Shown one piece after another: positions 12,814-23,964 of a stretch of DNA of 64,000 bases. The notes below the pieces were generated by a model that saw nothing but the letters and a program-made list of their open reading frames with translations, made no database searches and was not told where the DNA came from. The first letter of the stretch is position 1, and the number at the start of each line of letters is the position of its first letter. The stretch comes from Aldrovandia affinis (Eukaryota > Chordata > Actinopteri > Notacanthiformes > Halosauridae): NCBI GenBank assembly GCA_029706075.1, contig JAINUG010000015.1, positions 620,001 to 684,000 of the forward strand, written 5' to 3'. Both the position numbers and the translations under genes were made by a program.

Positions 12814-13452
12814 GTTTACTCACTCCGGTCCCGAAAGAATTAGAAATAAATTCAGTTCAACCACACAATCGACAAATTAAACAGGTACTTATCGACTAGC
12901 TGTAGCTATCTACCGAGTTTATTCGCTTGCCTTCTCGTCTGATTTTCCCTCTCCGTCAAAATACAAGACAGCCTGCTTAACAATTTAATTGAACTCTGAA
13001 CTCTGAACTTTAAGGCAAATACAATCAATAACTAAACGTTTCCATCGATATCCAGCCAGCAAGCAAAACTAACGTATGAAACGAAAATATCTGTATTTTC
13101 TGTGATTTAAAAAATGCTATTGTTCTTTTATTGTAAGCCAGAGATGGGTAGCGCTGCGAATCACATACTCTATCATCTGCCAGTAGGTCTGGCAATGGCA
13201 TTTTTCAGAAGGAAGTTGTTCTCACGTGATGGAGTGCTTCCGCTGCCTGTCTTTCGAAACTCTTGACTTGTGCTCAATCGGGTATTTACAGTGCGAGATG
13301 CTTCAATCTAGCACGTTGGATAAATGTTTTTTTCCTAACGATTTATAGGTTTGTTTTGGTATTATATCTCTTGTATAGATATCATACTTGGAAGTATCTA
13401 TCTTGCTCTCGTTGACATTTAGCTAGTTGGCGAGCTAAGCTCAGTATTCATA
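12814..13452. promoter_or_regulatory. Probable bidirectional promoter between cpsf4 and ptcd1
   Basis: The two genes start in opposite directions 639 bp apart with no repeat between them. The 5' UTRs and core promoters of both must therefore lie here or overlap. I see no TATA box at a convincing distance from either start. This is an inference from layout only. Confidence 0.55.
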
Positions 13453-16400
13453 ATGTCTAAGTATCTATCTTTAATTAAGTGTTTGATAAATCGAACAAAC
13501 GTGTCTGATTGTGGTTTGAAACACTTCACTGTCACCGCATCCTTTAGTTCAACTTGGAAGAATACTGCGAGAATCGTGTGTCCTCTGTTGCCCCTGCCTT
13601 CAAGAACAATAACGGATACACAGTGTAGAAGATATACCATTACATTTTTATCTCTGAAGAATCCACGTGGTCCAATTGTGGCACAAAACAGAGCACTAAG
13701 GTCAGAAATTCCAACGGTGTGTGCAACTGATAAGGATACTACTAACAATGAAAGTGAGGAGGACTTTGGATACCATTCCCAAAACTTTGCATCCAGAAGG
13801 ACTTTCCGCAAGACATCAGCAGAACTTCAAGACCTGAATTACAGAGCAAGTGTTGATGAAGAAGACATGGAAAAGTTGAGGCCAAGGCCAATCAGAAGAA
13901 ACACTTCTTACTGGTATTTCCTTCAGTGCAAGAAACTTATAAAGCAGGATAAGGTAGAGGAAAAAGTTCTTACACTTGTAAATATTTACATTGAACAATG
14001 TCACTGTCTCTTCATGCAGTTTGTCTTCAACAGCTTTCTGAAGCACTGGATATGTTTGAGACACAAATGCTAGAAGGTGAGCGTCTGCAGCCAGAGGAAT
14101 ACAACTACACTGTACTGATTGGAGGCTGTGGCCGCGTGGGTTTCCTCAAAAAGGCCTTCAAGCTTTACAATGATGTAAGTGTATGAAGGATGTAAAATGT
14201 GTTTTTCAGCAGTGCAAAGTGATCAGTGCTTAACATTGACTGCAGTCATTCTACCCTGTAGCCTTGCTGAGATCTCAGTTCTAGATCTAGTTGATTTTGA
14301 CAATCTGATTGCTGCTTAAAGTGATGCTGGTACTTGGTCAAGGGGAAAGAATGCCCTATGCTAAGTAAAAGTCCATGACACTGTTTCGTAAGAGGTGTGC
14401 TTTCAGATGACCAAACAGTCTCTTACTCACTCTGATCATTGGATTCCACTGCAATGATCAACTAGAGCAGGTGTGTTAATCCTAGTATCCCTGCTAAATT
14501 CCCAAATGGTAAAATATCCATTCCTTGTCCCATGAACAGATGAAGAAGCGAGGCCTCGTCCCTACAGATGCCACCTACACGGCTCTGTTTAATGCCTGTG
14601 CTGAATCTCCCTGGAAGGACTCCGGTTTGCAGCGGGCCCTCAAACTGCAGCAGGAACTGAAGATGAAGAACATTCAGCTCAATCTCATCACTTACCATGC
14701 GCTACTAAAGACCTTTGCACTTTGCTCTGACCTCCGGGCCTGTTTTCATGTGCTGCGGGTATGAAATGTCTTAGGGCCATTTTGTTTTTGTTTTTGTCAC
14801 CCGATGAGCTAAATGTGCCATAATAGTTTTGTTTTATTTTATGTTGTTGTAGGAGATGCTGCAAAATGGTCATGCAACCACGCAGGAAACGTTCAGCTTT
14901 CTACTGATGGGCTGTATTAAAGATAAAGATGAAGGATTCAGACTTTCCCTGCAGGTGAAACTTGTCTTACACAAAGTTGTGCCATTATTTTGTAGGTTGA
15001 CGTAAAATGAAGATCTATGTTCAAAGCAACTTGCCATTTGTTTCTGCATTTTTTTTTCTTCTTCCCCCAAGTCTTTGTTTTAATTTCAGGTCTGGCGTCA
15101 GATGTTGAAGATGGGGATAAAGCCTGATTCTCTCAGTTACAACTTGTTGCTGCGCGCAGCTCGGGATTGCGGCATTGGGGATCCTGCCGTGGCCTCTTGT
15201 TTGCTGCTGAGGGACGAAGAGGAGTTGACCCCAAAACATGGAAAAGCTAGGAAAGGTCACAGGGCAAAAGACAAAGGGCTACATGAGATGGGCATAGATG
15301 TAGATGCCTTTGAAAGCAAACTCTTTCTGGACAAGGGCACAGAGGAACAGAGGGTGGGTCCCTCACTGAACAAGGAAGAGGTAGATGAACAGCCCAAGGA
15401 AACATATACTGAGTCTCATCAAAAGCACAAGAGCTTCAGATACAACATGATTGCGGGATTAGAATCCACGAAGAGTAAACAAATGGTTCCCACTGAATCA
15501 AGCTCCCCTCAGCCATCAGTGACCGGGGCCAGTTTACCCAACCTTCTTGACTTAAGAATAAATATGTCCAATGTTGTCTCTTTGGGTGCTGTGACTGGTG
15601 CCTCTGACCGGCTGGCATTGATAGGAAACATGGAGGGATTACTGAGCAAGATGGAGACCAGTGGTTTGAAGCCCAACATTAAGACTCTTACTTTGCTAGC
15701 AGATATTGTAGCACCAGGAGATGAATCTGAATTGAGCTTGCTCTCGGTTGCTGAACAGCATAAACTGAAGCTAGACATATTTTTCTTCAATGCACTTGTG
15801 CGAAAAAGGGCAAAGGCAGGAGACTTTGAAGGAGCAAGGGTAAGAAAATGGACATTCATGATTTTTACATTTCTGCACCATGTTCTCATGGAAGTACTAA
15901 CCTATGATTCAGCTTGCATGTGAGAATGACATGGCATTTTAATATTTCTAATGTTCACTTTTAGGCTCTTTTGCCAGCATTGGGAAAGAGGGGTTTGGAA
16001 CCTAATCTTCACACATATGCTAGTTTAGCCATTGCCTGCAGGAGAGGGAAAGATGGACTGCAGCTACTGTCAGACATGAAGGTAAAGAGATTATATTTAC
16101 CAGGTTGCAGCTACAAAATTGGCCAGCAGTTTAACGGTTTACTTAAATAGACTTATGCTTACTTAAAACACTTCGTTTCTAACACGTTCTTAACTTATTC
16201 TTTTTTTCCCCCATGTCTGTTTCAGGTTGTGGGCATTACGCCCAATGCCCAGATATATACTGGCCTTATCAGTAGAGCTTCCAAACAGCTGGATTACAAG
16301 TACTTGCAAGATATCCTAAGAAGTATGAAACACAACCAGGTCCCTGCAACAGAGGAAATCATAAGGCAGCTTGAGTTTGCTGCTCAGTACCCACCAAACT

Positions 16401-16751
16401 TTGATAAGGTCAGTTTGTGAAGTAATTCAGTTAATCTGATTTAAGTGTCTGAAATGTGCTGGTAATAGACCATTGTCTTATGTTTCCAGTAAAATAGTAC
16501 TATTTTGGCCCAGAACAAAATGTGTCAATTTTCAGGCTACAACATGCTGAATACTCTTGATATCAAATGCTTGTATCTGAATCCCTTTCCCTTTTCAGTA
16601 CAAAGCCAAAAACACCTACCTGGAGAAGATTGATGGTTTCAGAGGTTTTTACTATTACTGGCTAAAGTCTATGCCAGGAGAGGAGACTCCACACCCATGG
16701 GAAAAATTTAAACCACCAAGAGGAGAGACGAAGTGTGAGAATAGTGGATAA
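13453..16751 (+). CDS. ptcd1: Pentatricopeptide repeat domain protein 1, mitochondrial
   Basis: A mitochondrial matrix PPR protein known in mammals to affect leucine tRNA levels, 3' processing of mitochondrial tRNAs and 16S rRNA stability. Eight coding exons: 13453-13953, 14034-14174, 14540-14758, 14853-14954, 15090-15839, 15965-16081, 16226-16408 and 16599-16751. All have GT-AG borders and join to 721 residues (human 700). The N-terminus is basic and poor in acidic residues, as expected for a mitochondrial presequence. The conserved core begins at about residue 148 ([17 protein letters not shown]). PPR units follow: [65 protein letters not shown], and later [20 protein letters not shown] and [14 protein letters not shown] poorly conserved linker of about 130 residues lies in the large fifth exon. 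The C-terminal [12 protein letters not shown] and ETPHPWEKF segments match the mammalian protein. Confidence 0.96.
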
Positions 16752-16920
16752 AAGAATCAAATTATGAATCCATGATAACATAAATATGCTGTACAGTAAG
16801 GTGTAAATGAGTTTGTCAGAAAGAGTCACTGATTACAATTGTTACTTGTTGTGTTCTTTTAATGTCATGTGTACATAGTGACCAAAAAAAAAAAAATTGT
16901 ATCACATTTGTAGGTGGCAC

Positions 16921-16926
16921 AATAAA
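16921..16926 (+). terminator. Polyadenylation signal of ptcd1
   Basis: AATAAA 170 bp after the ptcd1 stop codon, just after an A-rich stretch. Confidence 0.7.
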
Positions 16927-16929
16927 CTG

Positions 16930-17700
16930 AAAATAATCAACCTATCAAGAGGTATGAAAAAGTGATTTTTTTAAACATCAACATATTAGTCATACAAACT
17001 ACTCACATTTTGCTTCGAACAACTGCAATCAACGCAAATATTGTTCTCACAACAAGCAAATGCATTATAAAACAAAGTATGTAGGGCAATGAAGTTATTT
17101 AAAAGAATGCATTTGTCACAGGAGACAAGTGCAGATAACAATAACGGTACACTCCACACCAAAATCTAGAATCCATTCATTCATGCTCCAGCCTATACAA
17201 AGCACACTAGTACTCTATTCCAGATCTTTAATGTCCATTTTGAGAAAATGAAATAATGCTACCTTACTATTGAAATCCAAGCGCTAGACCACATTACTAT
17301 GGATTTAAAAATGATTGTTGATGGTCCATTTTAATTAGCAATCCAAAAAGTCCAAAAAAGAAAGAAATGACAGAGGGTGAGAACACTGCATCATCAAGGA
17401 TGGGTTCAAATAAAACAGTTCTTTGCCAGAAATGCCACCTATATTTTTTGCAGTCTGGTTGTCCTTGGCATTAAGTGTTGCTTTAACTGCATTACAAATC
17501 AGACCTGGCCTGATTATCAATTAGGCGTAGACATAGCTTTGCACCTCCTATTTTGTGCAATTTAATTTTTGCAACAGTAAAATTTTCATTTTCCAGAAAC
17601 ATAAATCAACAAGATATTACAATTTGAATACAAGTTGTAGGCATTTGACGTTTGTACAAAATGACTACAAATGCCCTTTTGGTGCAGAAAATAATCATAT
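16930..17700. other. Tail-to-tail spacer and 3' UTRs of ptcd1 and bud31
   Basis: Noncoding AT-rich DNA between two convergent genes. Most of it is probably the 3' UTR of bud31 on the minus strand. No repeat or RNA gene was recognised. Confidence 0.5.
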
Positions 17701-17701
17701 T

Positions 17702-18702
17702 TCAGCCAGAGCATCCTCTGCATCCACAGTGAGTGCATTCTACAATCCTGCCCTATGGGAATAATAAAAGGCAAGCATTAGCACATACAGTGACAGCTTA
17801 AAAGTATGGGAGACTGTTACTTGATTGACTTTAGTGCCTTTCCAATTTGTTGCTGTAGAAACTGGTGTGAAATCAATTCACAAATAGATAGGCACCATGT
17901 CGAAATGCCCCGATTATTAACACATACTGCGCAGTAACGCTTTGATGAAACTCATGTTTACTGCTGCGTCGTGTAGTACACGAAAAGGACCAACTTACCA
18001 CTTCAAGCTTGCTTTTGGGCACTCTGCATATGCAGTTTGTTCCGAAGTTTGTGTCTCGGGTCTGGATGCAACGCAGGCAGCACAGATTTTCATACCCCTG
18101 CTTTTTCCACTTAGCGATGAGGTTCTTGTCTGCGTATCCTTCTTTTATGCAGTACTCGTACAGCTCTGTTAAAACACATTTCCGGCATGTCAATTTTGGC
18201 GTAGATTGGAAAATTATTGGTAAGACTAAGCTAACTATATGTACATCGCATTCAGCGACTGGTTGAAAACGGCGCATGTGCAGACGTACCTCTACTAATA
18301 GCCTTTCTTTTGTAGAATAGGTCGAAAATGTAGCGACTCCGTTGATGATGCAGCCTGAAAATTGGCCAGAGAGACTCCACTTTGCGTTTGCCTTCGTGCG
18401 GTTCAGTCTCAGCTATGATTAAAGCAAATAAAATGTATCTCAGAACATGACTATGACTACTTGACTATCTAGAATATCTGATTAAAGTCAAGAGCCAAGA
18501 AAATGTGACATAACATGATCCATTCAACTACACAAGTTAGCTTAGTTTGCTAGCCAGCATATTGTTCACTACAGATAGCAAAAAAACGGCTGATTCTGTC
18601 GAACTCACCTTCCCTCATTTTTTGATCCAGTTCATCCAAAGTGGGTTCAATCAGCTCCCACCCATCTGGAGGGGGTTTTCTGCTCCTTTTCACCTTTGGC
18701 AT
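17702..18702 (-). CDS. bud31: BUD31 spliceosomal zinc-binding protein (G10 family)
   Basis: A nuclear, highly conserved component of the activated spliceosome. Four coding exons on the minus strand: 18609-18702, 18290-18412, 17999-18165 and 17702-17752. They join to 144 residues plus stop, exactly the mammalian length. The product starts [20 protein letters not shown] and ends in the Cys-rich [12 protein letters not shown] tail. The middle exon encodes the [20 protein letters not shown] and [12 protein letters not shown] segments, whose cysteines form the zinc clusters of the G10 fold. Introns are GT-AG. It is convergent with ptcd1, as in human. Confidence 0.97.
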
Positions 18703-19786
18703 TGTTAAAAATAATAATAATACAAGAGCACGCTAAACTACCGCTGACTATAACGTACTTTGTCTGTGGACGCTGAGCAACTTCCGGCCTGGCTTTACGT
18801 CCTCCGTGCGTAGTCAAAGAAGGTTTACGTCCTCTGGCGTAGTTAAGCAACGGCATTTTGCAATGACCTCACACGTAATCGGATTTTACGTGCATTTAAC
18901 ATAGGATGGAATTAGAAATCGTTCTCCATGCGGGATGTGGAAAAATGTTTACTTTAACTTTGAACCTTCTCGGTAGGATTATTAAACACTGTTCATTGTG
19001 TTTTGCCTCCCAAAACAGATCAAGTTGAAATGTGTTTATTTTCAAATGACATAAGCATGACATTTATGGACGACATATGTGCTTTCTGTCATATATAGCT
19101 ATCGTTCATTTTTAATGGTTGAAGGAGGTGATTAAGTGTGAACATTTAACAGCTACCTACAAATGCCCAAATTCACAGACGGTAATAGCACTCCAACACA
19201 AAAGGGGTCAGCAGTTGTATTTTACCCAATTACTATCAGTTTAAACCAGTGTCTGCAAATTGCGCTGATTTGTGGGATTGAAAACCCAACTAGCACATTG
19301 GCTTATCTCCCAAACCATGGCAATTGAATAAAAATGTGCAAGTCCTGTTACAATTGGTATATATATTTGTGTTTATTTAGTGATTGTTTTGTTGTAAAAG
19401 CCATTGGCAGTTAGGTCTTTTTTGGCTTAAGATATTATTTTGGCCATGCAATTTCTGGTATTGTCTTCTTTGGCAGACAGATACGACTGTCTTGGCTTTG
19501 GAACCCAAAGCCTTGCAACCCTATTGTACCGTTAGTCAGCTGTGTGCCGATAAGAATTTAAAAAATGAATATCGGAAGATACAAAAAGGATCAATTATAT
19601 AGGAGGGACTGATTAGAGTTCCTTTCTAGGGTTAGCTACGTTAGATAGCACAGTCATATTGATATGTTGTGAGTTACAACGTTACTAGTTTTAACAACTG
19701 ATGCCTCTTATTTAGATTGGTTTAAAAGAGGTGCTACACAGAGCCAGTAGTTTTTATATTACGCACATTGTCAAATGTAACAGTCG
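18703..19786. promoter_or_regulatory. bud31 upstream region, otherwise unremarkable
   Basis: Contains the bud31 promoter and 5' UTR close to 18703. The direct repeat ctggcttTACGTCCTC / aggtttACGTCCTC lies near 18790-18835. No other gene or repeat was recognised up to the hAT element at 19795. Confidence 0.4.
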
Positions 19787-20044
19787 ATGTAGAGCATTGT
19801 TTCTCAACCGGGGGTACGCGTACCCCTAGTGGTACGTGGGGGAATTGCAGGGGGTACTTGGAAATGTTTTTTGAAACCTCAAAATAAATATAAATTAATT
19901 GTATTTTGCAAAATAAATAAATAAATAAATAAATAAAATAAAAAAGAATAATGAATGTTGAAATAATATTCTATATAAGGCCATCAAAATTAAGACAACG
20001 TGTTTTTAAAATGAACCAACCGGTCCTCCATATTTGCCAGACCC

Positions 20045-20411
20045 ATCCATCCATCCATCCATTGTCTAAGCCGCTTATTCCTGGTCAGGGTCGCGGGGGG
20101 GGTGCTGGAGCCTATCCCAGCATGCGTTCCGGGCGAGAGGCAGGAATACACCCTGGACAGGTCGCCAATCCATCGCAGGGCACACACACCATTCACTCAC
20201 ACACTCATACCTACGGGCAATTTAGACTCTCCAATTAGCCTAACGTGCATGTCTTTGGACTGTGGGAAGAAACCGGAGTACCCGGAGGAAACCCACGCGG
20301 ACACGGGGAGAACATGCAAACTCCACACAGAAAGGCCCCCGGCCTGGATTCGAACCCGAGACCTTCTTGCTGTGAGGCGACAGCGCTACCCACTGCACCA
20401 CCGTGCCGCCC
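20045..20411 (-). mobile_element. Composite tRNA-like SINE nested in the hAT element
   Basis: A 13-bp target duplication ATTTGCCAGACCC flanks it (20032-20044 and 20412-20424). Read on the minus strand, a tRNA-like head (GGTGGTGCAGTGGGTAGCGC, then the B-box GGTTCGAATCC) is followed by a long conserved body. It ends in an (ATGG)n tail, the kind of 3' simple-repeat tail seen on RTE-type retroposons. A second, 5'-truncated copy is at 47801-48090. Confidence 0.85.
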
Positions 20412-20596
20412 ATTTGCCAGACCCTGGGCTCTTATTTCCTGCAGATTTGCTGGCTTTGTTTTGTAATTATTAATGATGAATCTTAAATTATAATTTTTTT
20501 ATTTATCAAAATATCTTTTGTAATTATTAATGGTGAATCTTAATAAAATGTTTTAAAAAAAATCAAAATATCTGTGTTGGCTGCTTACACGTGAGG

Positions 20597-20670
20597 TATA
20601 TGCCTATATATATATGTATATATAGGTATATATAGGCCTATATATGTATATATAGGCCTATATATATATT
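20597..20670. repeat. TATATATAGGCCTA minisatellite
   Basis: Short near-palindromic units of TATA and AGGCCTA repeat several times inside the right arm of the hAT element. Confidence 0.7.
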
Positions 20671-21171
20671 ATGGGTAGGGGGTACTTGGGGATTGTTGAA
20701 AATATTTTAGTGGTACAGAGCACAAAAAAGGTTGAGAACCACTGATGTAGAGAATCGCACAAAGAGGATCAGTGCATTTGCACAGCATGCTACCTGTGAA
20801 GAAACAGGCTAATAGAGATGACTAATCAATTTACAGCTCACTAAGATTATATTAAATAATCAAGTTTTTTTTTATTGTAAGGTCCTTCTAAGACACACCA
20901 TTTTTTATGTTTGTCCGTTGCGTATATTGAGCGAGATTGTCACAAGGCTGTCAACTTGCAGGTTGAGGGGTTCTGAGAAGCTAGAATAACTGGAATGGAT
21001 CATTTAAGTCCTACATTTGTGAATTTGATTGACAGTTGAGGTGGAAGAGGGCCCAGCGGATAACAGAAAAGAAAAACCTAGTAGGAGTCAATCTTGTTTG
21101 TCTCTGTGACCATGGAGGAGGCGTAGCCAACTTTGTTCTACCGAGGAGTTTTATGAGATCTACAATGTGGT

Positions 21172-21735
21172 TACATTTTTACATTTTAAGCATTTAGCAG
21201 ACGCTCTTATCCAGAGCGACTTACAAGATGTGCATTAATACATGGTAGGAACAATCATAGTTTGTGCAAGAGATCAGTGCAGTAATACAGCGATAGACAG
21301 TGTTGTAGGCAGCTGCATACCATACCTGTAACACTGGGAAGGAAAAGGTTAATAATACAAATATTAATTTTTTTTACATTAATTTTTTTTTTTTTATGAG
21401 GAGTAAGCAGGAATCACAAGTGATTCCACAGTCCTGACCGATTGCGGAAGGTCATTCCACCACCGAGGGGTCAGGACAGAGAAGAGGCGAGACCGCGAGG
21501 AGCGGCTGCCGGGCGCCCGGAGGGATGACACAGTCAGTTTGCCAGAGGAGGCAGAGTGGAGGTGTCTGACTGGGGTATAGGGTGTGATGAGTGTCTGGAG
21601 GTAAGGGGTTGCAGTTCCTCTAGCTGCTTGAAAAGCAAGCACCAGTGATTTGAATCTTATGCGTACTGCGATGGGGAGCCACTGCAGAGAGCAGAGTAGA
21701 GGGGTGACATGGGTGAACTTAGGTTGATTGAACAC
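21172..21735 (-). mobile_element. 3' end of an L2-like LINE
   Basis: The minus strand has a 113-codon open frame (21394-21735) with the typical C-terminus of L2/CR1-group reverse transcriptases: HVTPLLCSLQWLPIAVRIRF, YLQTLITPYTPVR, RSRLFSVLTPRWWNDLPQSVR. Downstream on the same strand comes the 3' UTR. It ends near 21175 in a conserved tail (tcgctctggataagagcgtc followed by tgcttaaaatgtaaaaatgt). Two further copies of the tail are at 57118 and 58812. The element is 5'-truncated. Confidence 0.8.
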
Positions 21736-22317
21736 CAGGTTACACTGAATATGAAGACCAACCGTGTGTTTTTGAAAGTTTTCAAAATGTATTTAGCCTT
21801 TATTTATCCAGACGAGCTCCACTGAATTAAAAAATGTTTTTTCAAGGGAGTTCAAGTTGTTATTCTCTACATAGAATAGTTTCAAAAAGGTTTCAATTCA
21901 CCTGTTCCCTTAATTCCCCATTCTGATGTAAGAAGAATCTAAGTATGTCTAAAAATTTATTACATTTCCAGACAACGACAGCAAAAGGAGAAAACATGCC
22001 AATCAAGCCAGATGTTAACGATTCTGCTTTGGCAGAAGGAAATTAGTCCTTGGGTCCCGTATGGTATGCAGGTATGCAATTAGGACCAGAGACTGTAATT
22101 CATGACAATAGTTTGACATCTAACCCTCTCTTCACACCAGGGTTTCAGATCTCCAAATGTGCCAAATATGTCCTCAAAGAAATTTCAGATGAGGACCAAA
22201 ACATCTAAAATAAACTCCTACAATGCAAGTTAAACATTAGGCCTAGGGACCCTAGCATGATAAGAAAGACAAAGAAATAATGCAAATATCCATTAACTGA
22301 TTAACTCATTTGTGTAA

Positions 22318-22551
22318 GGGCGGCAGTGTAGTGTAATGGTTAGGGAACTGGGCTTGTAACTCAGAGGTTGCTGGTTCGATTCCCAGGTGGGGGCACTGCC
22401 GTTGTACCCTTAAGCAAGGTACTTAACCCGAATTGCTTCAGTAAAAATATCCAGCTGTAGAAATTGAATTTATGTAAAGAAATGTCAATTGTGTAAGTCG
22501 CTCTGGATAAGAGCATCTGCTAAATTCCTAAAATGTAAATGTAATGTAAAT
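22318..22551 (+). mobile_element. tRNA-derived SINE with LINE-type tail, full-length-like
   Basis: The head holds the A-box-type AGTGTAATGGTTAGG and the B-box GGTTCGATTCC, followed by a short body. The 3' tail GTCGCTCTGGATAAGAGCAT continues into AAATGTAAATG and matches the tail of the L2-like LINE at 21172-21735. A second copy lies in reverse at 50937-51163. Confidence 0.88.
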
Positions 22552-22580
22552 GTCTTTGTGGCAAAAAAAATTAATAAATA

Positions 22581-22584
<4 letters not shown>

Positions 22585-22644
<60 letters not shown>
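22585..22644. repeat. (AT)30 microsatellite
   Basis: Sixty bases of uninterrupted AT, just after the A-rich tail of the SINE. Confidence 0.98.
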
Positions 22645-22647
<3 letters not shown>

Positions 22648-22649
22648 AC

Positions 22650-23964
22650 CATAAACTGGTAACACATAAAATGTGGACATATGGAGTTTCTTTCAAGTTT
22701 AAACTCATTAACATCTTAAAATCAATTACGGGTGTTTGGACAGGTCCTTCCAACCCACTGATCTAAAATAATGTAGGTCAGTGTCCCAACCTGTTGACTT
22801 AGCTAATATTACATTTTTATATAAAATAAATTGACGATAAAACCCTACAAACGTCCCCCAATAAAAATAAACAAAATGTACACCTTTTTGTTATTACTGT
22901 TTCCTTTATGTTTCAAATATTCCAATGTTTTTTTCTAAGCCAACTCGGTCAATGAAAAAGCCTTGCTCCACACTCCAATACAGTAGATGGCGGTATGCAC
23001 CCCTCGTTGGCTTGTTAAAGGCAAAACAACCACAGAAGGCAACAAATTATTCTGTTCAATGACGTATATAGTTAGCTCGTGCGGCGCGCTAAAAATTGAA
23101 GGAATATCATTTTGATACGGAAAGTAGGTAGTTTGCGTGCTAGAGCGAACGTTCGCACGGTGCCAGTAGCAGTTACATGGAAGGCAAGTGGCGTGCTAAC
23201 TGTAAACGAGAATAATATAATGCGTAAACGATAGGTGTTTTTCCTCAATACATAATCAATATTTCCTAAAGTATGCTGACTTTATCGAAACTTTGTTTTC
23301 TCCGTTACTAGTTAACCTAATGGCACAGCAGCTAACGAGTTTGCTAACTTAGCTCGATATGTAACAGCTATATAGCTTGCACAGAAGAATAGAACGTTGT
23401 ATCATATTTTATTAATTTGCCAAGTTGGCCAATATTTCTGTCTGATGTCCACATTGTCACTGATTTCAGACTGACTTTGTTAGTTTGAAAATACCGCCTA
23501 GCGCATTTAGACACATTTGTGGCTTTACTGGTGACTGGTTTTTAGTCAAATATAAATTGGTTAGGGCCCTTGTATTAGCTTTGTCTGTCTAATGTCGTTG
23601 TTTTGGATTATTTGGAAGTCATTGCGCCACGGTCGCTTGGGATTTAAAAAACAATAAACCTGGCAGTGGCCACCCTGATAATATACTGTTAGCTAAATTA
23701 GCTAACGATCGATAGCTAGGGAATGTGCTAGTTTGCCCATTAGCTAGCTAACGTTAGATTGTGGAATTGATTGTTTTGTATATTGCTAACGCTAGATGGT
23801 TATCTGCTGTGTAAAATGAACTTTACACATGCATCTTAGACAGTCACAAAAACACCAATTTGCTATCGAACATGTTTACATAGTGGGATCCTGTGTATCA
23901 AGGCTTTGAAGAACGTCCCTCGCTTCTATTCCTCTCGTTGTTTGCCATTTGGTATCGCATAAAC
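22650..23964 (+). promoter_or_regulatory. Upstream region and 5' UTR of the 19-exon gene
   Basis: No coding exon. A stretch with more CpG at about 23060-23210, and TAGCTAACG-type sequence common near teleost promoters. A site resembling the CTCF consensus (ACAGTAGATGGCGG, 13 of 14 positions) is at 22980-22993. A possible 3' splice acceptor (tttacatag, 23875-23883) lies before the start codon, which suggests a noncoding first exon upstream. Confidence 0.4.

Larger units (their letters stand above)
19795..20744. mobile_element. hAT-type nonautonomous transposon
   Basis: The 8-bp target duplication ATGTAGAG is present at both sides (19787-19794 and 20745-20752). The inverted ends read CATTGTTTCTCAACC at the left and, in reverse complement, CAGTGGTTCTCAACC at the right. 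The 8-bp duplication and CAG-like ends are hAT hallmarks. There is no transposase frame. A SINE has inserted inside it (20045-20411), so the hAT is the older of the two. Confidence 0.88.

Noticed and set aside
13419-13811. A 130-codon minus-strand open frame
   Set aside because: Antisense to the first coding exon of ptcd1, with no splice or homology support.
17873-18277. A 134-codon minus-strand open frame
   Set aside because: It includes bud31 exon 3 but continues into flanking introns; the correct product uses 17999-18165 only.
20102-20473. A 123-codon plus-strand open frame
   Set aside because: It is antisense to the composite SINE at 20045-20411 and has no gene support.
21394-21735. A 113-codon open frame that could be called a gene
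   Set aside because: Its sequence is the C-terminus of an L2-group LINE reverse transcriptase, with the LINE 3' UTR and tail behind it, so it belongs to a mobile element.
23893-23964. A longer N-terminus for the 19-exon gene starting at a GTG
   Set aside because: Animal genes start at ATG, and the ATG at 23965 has a good context. The extension is probably 5' UTR.
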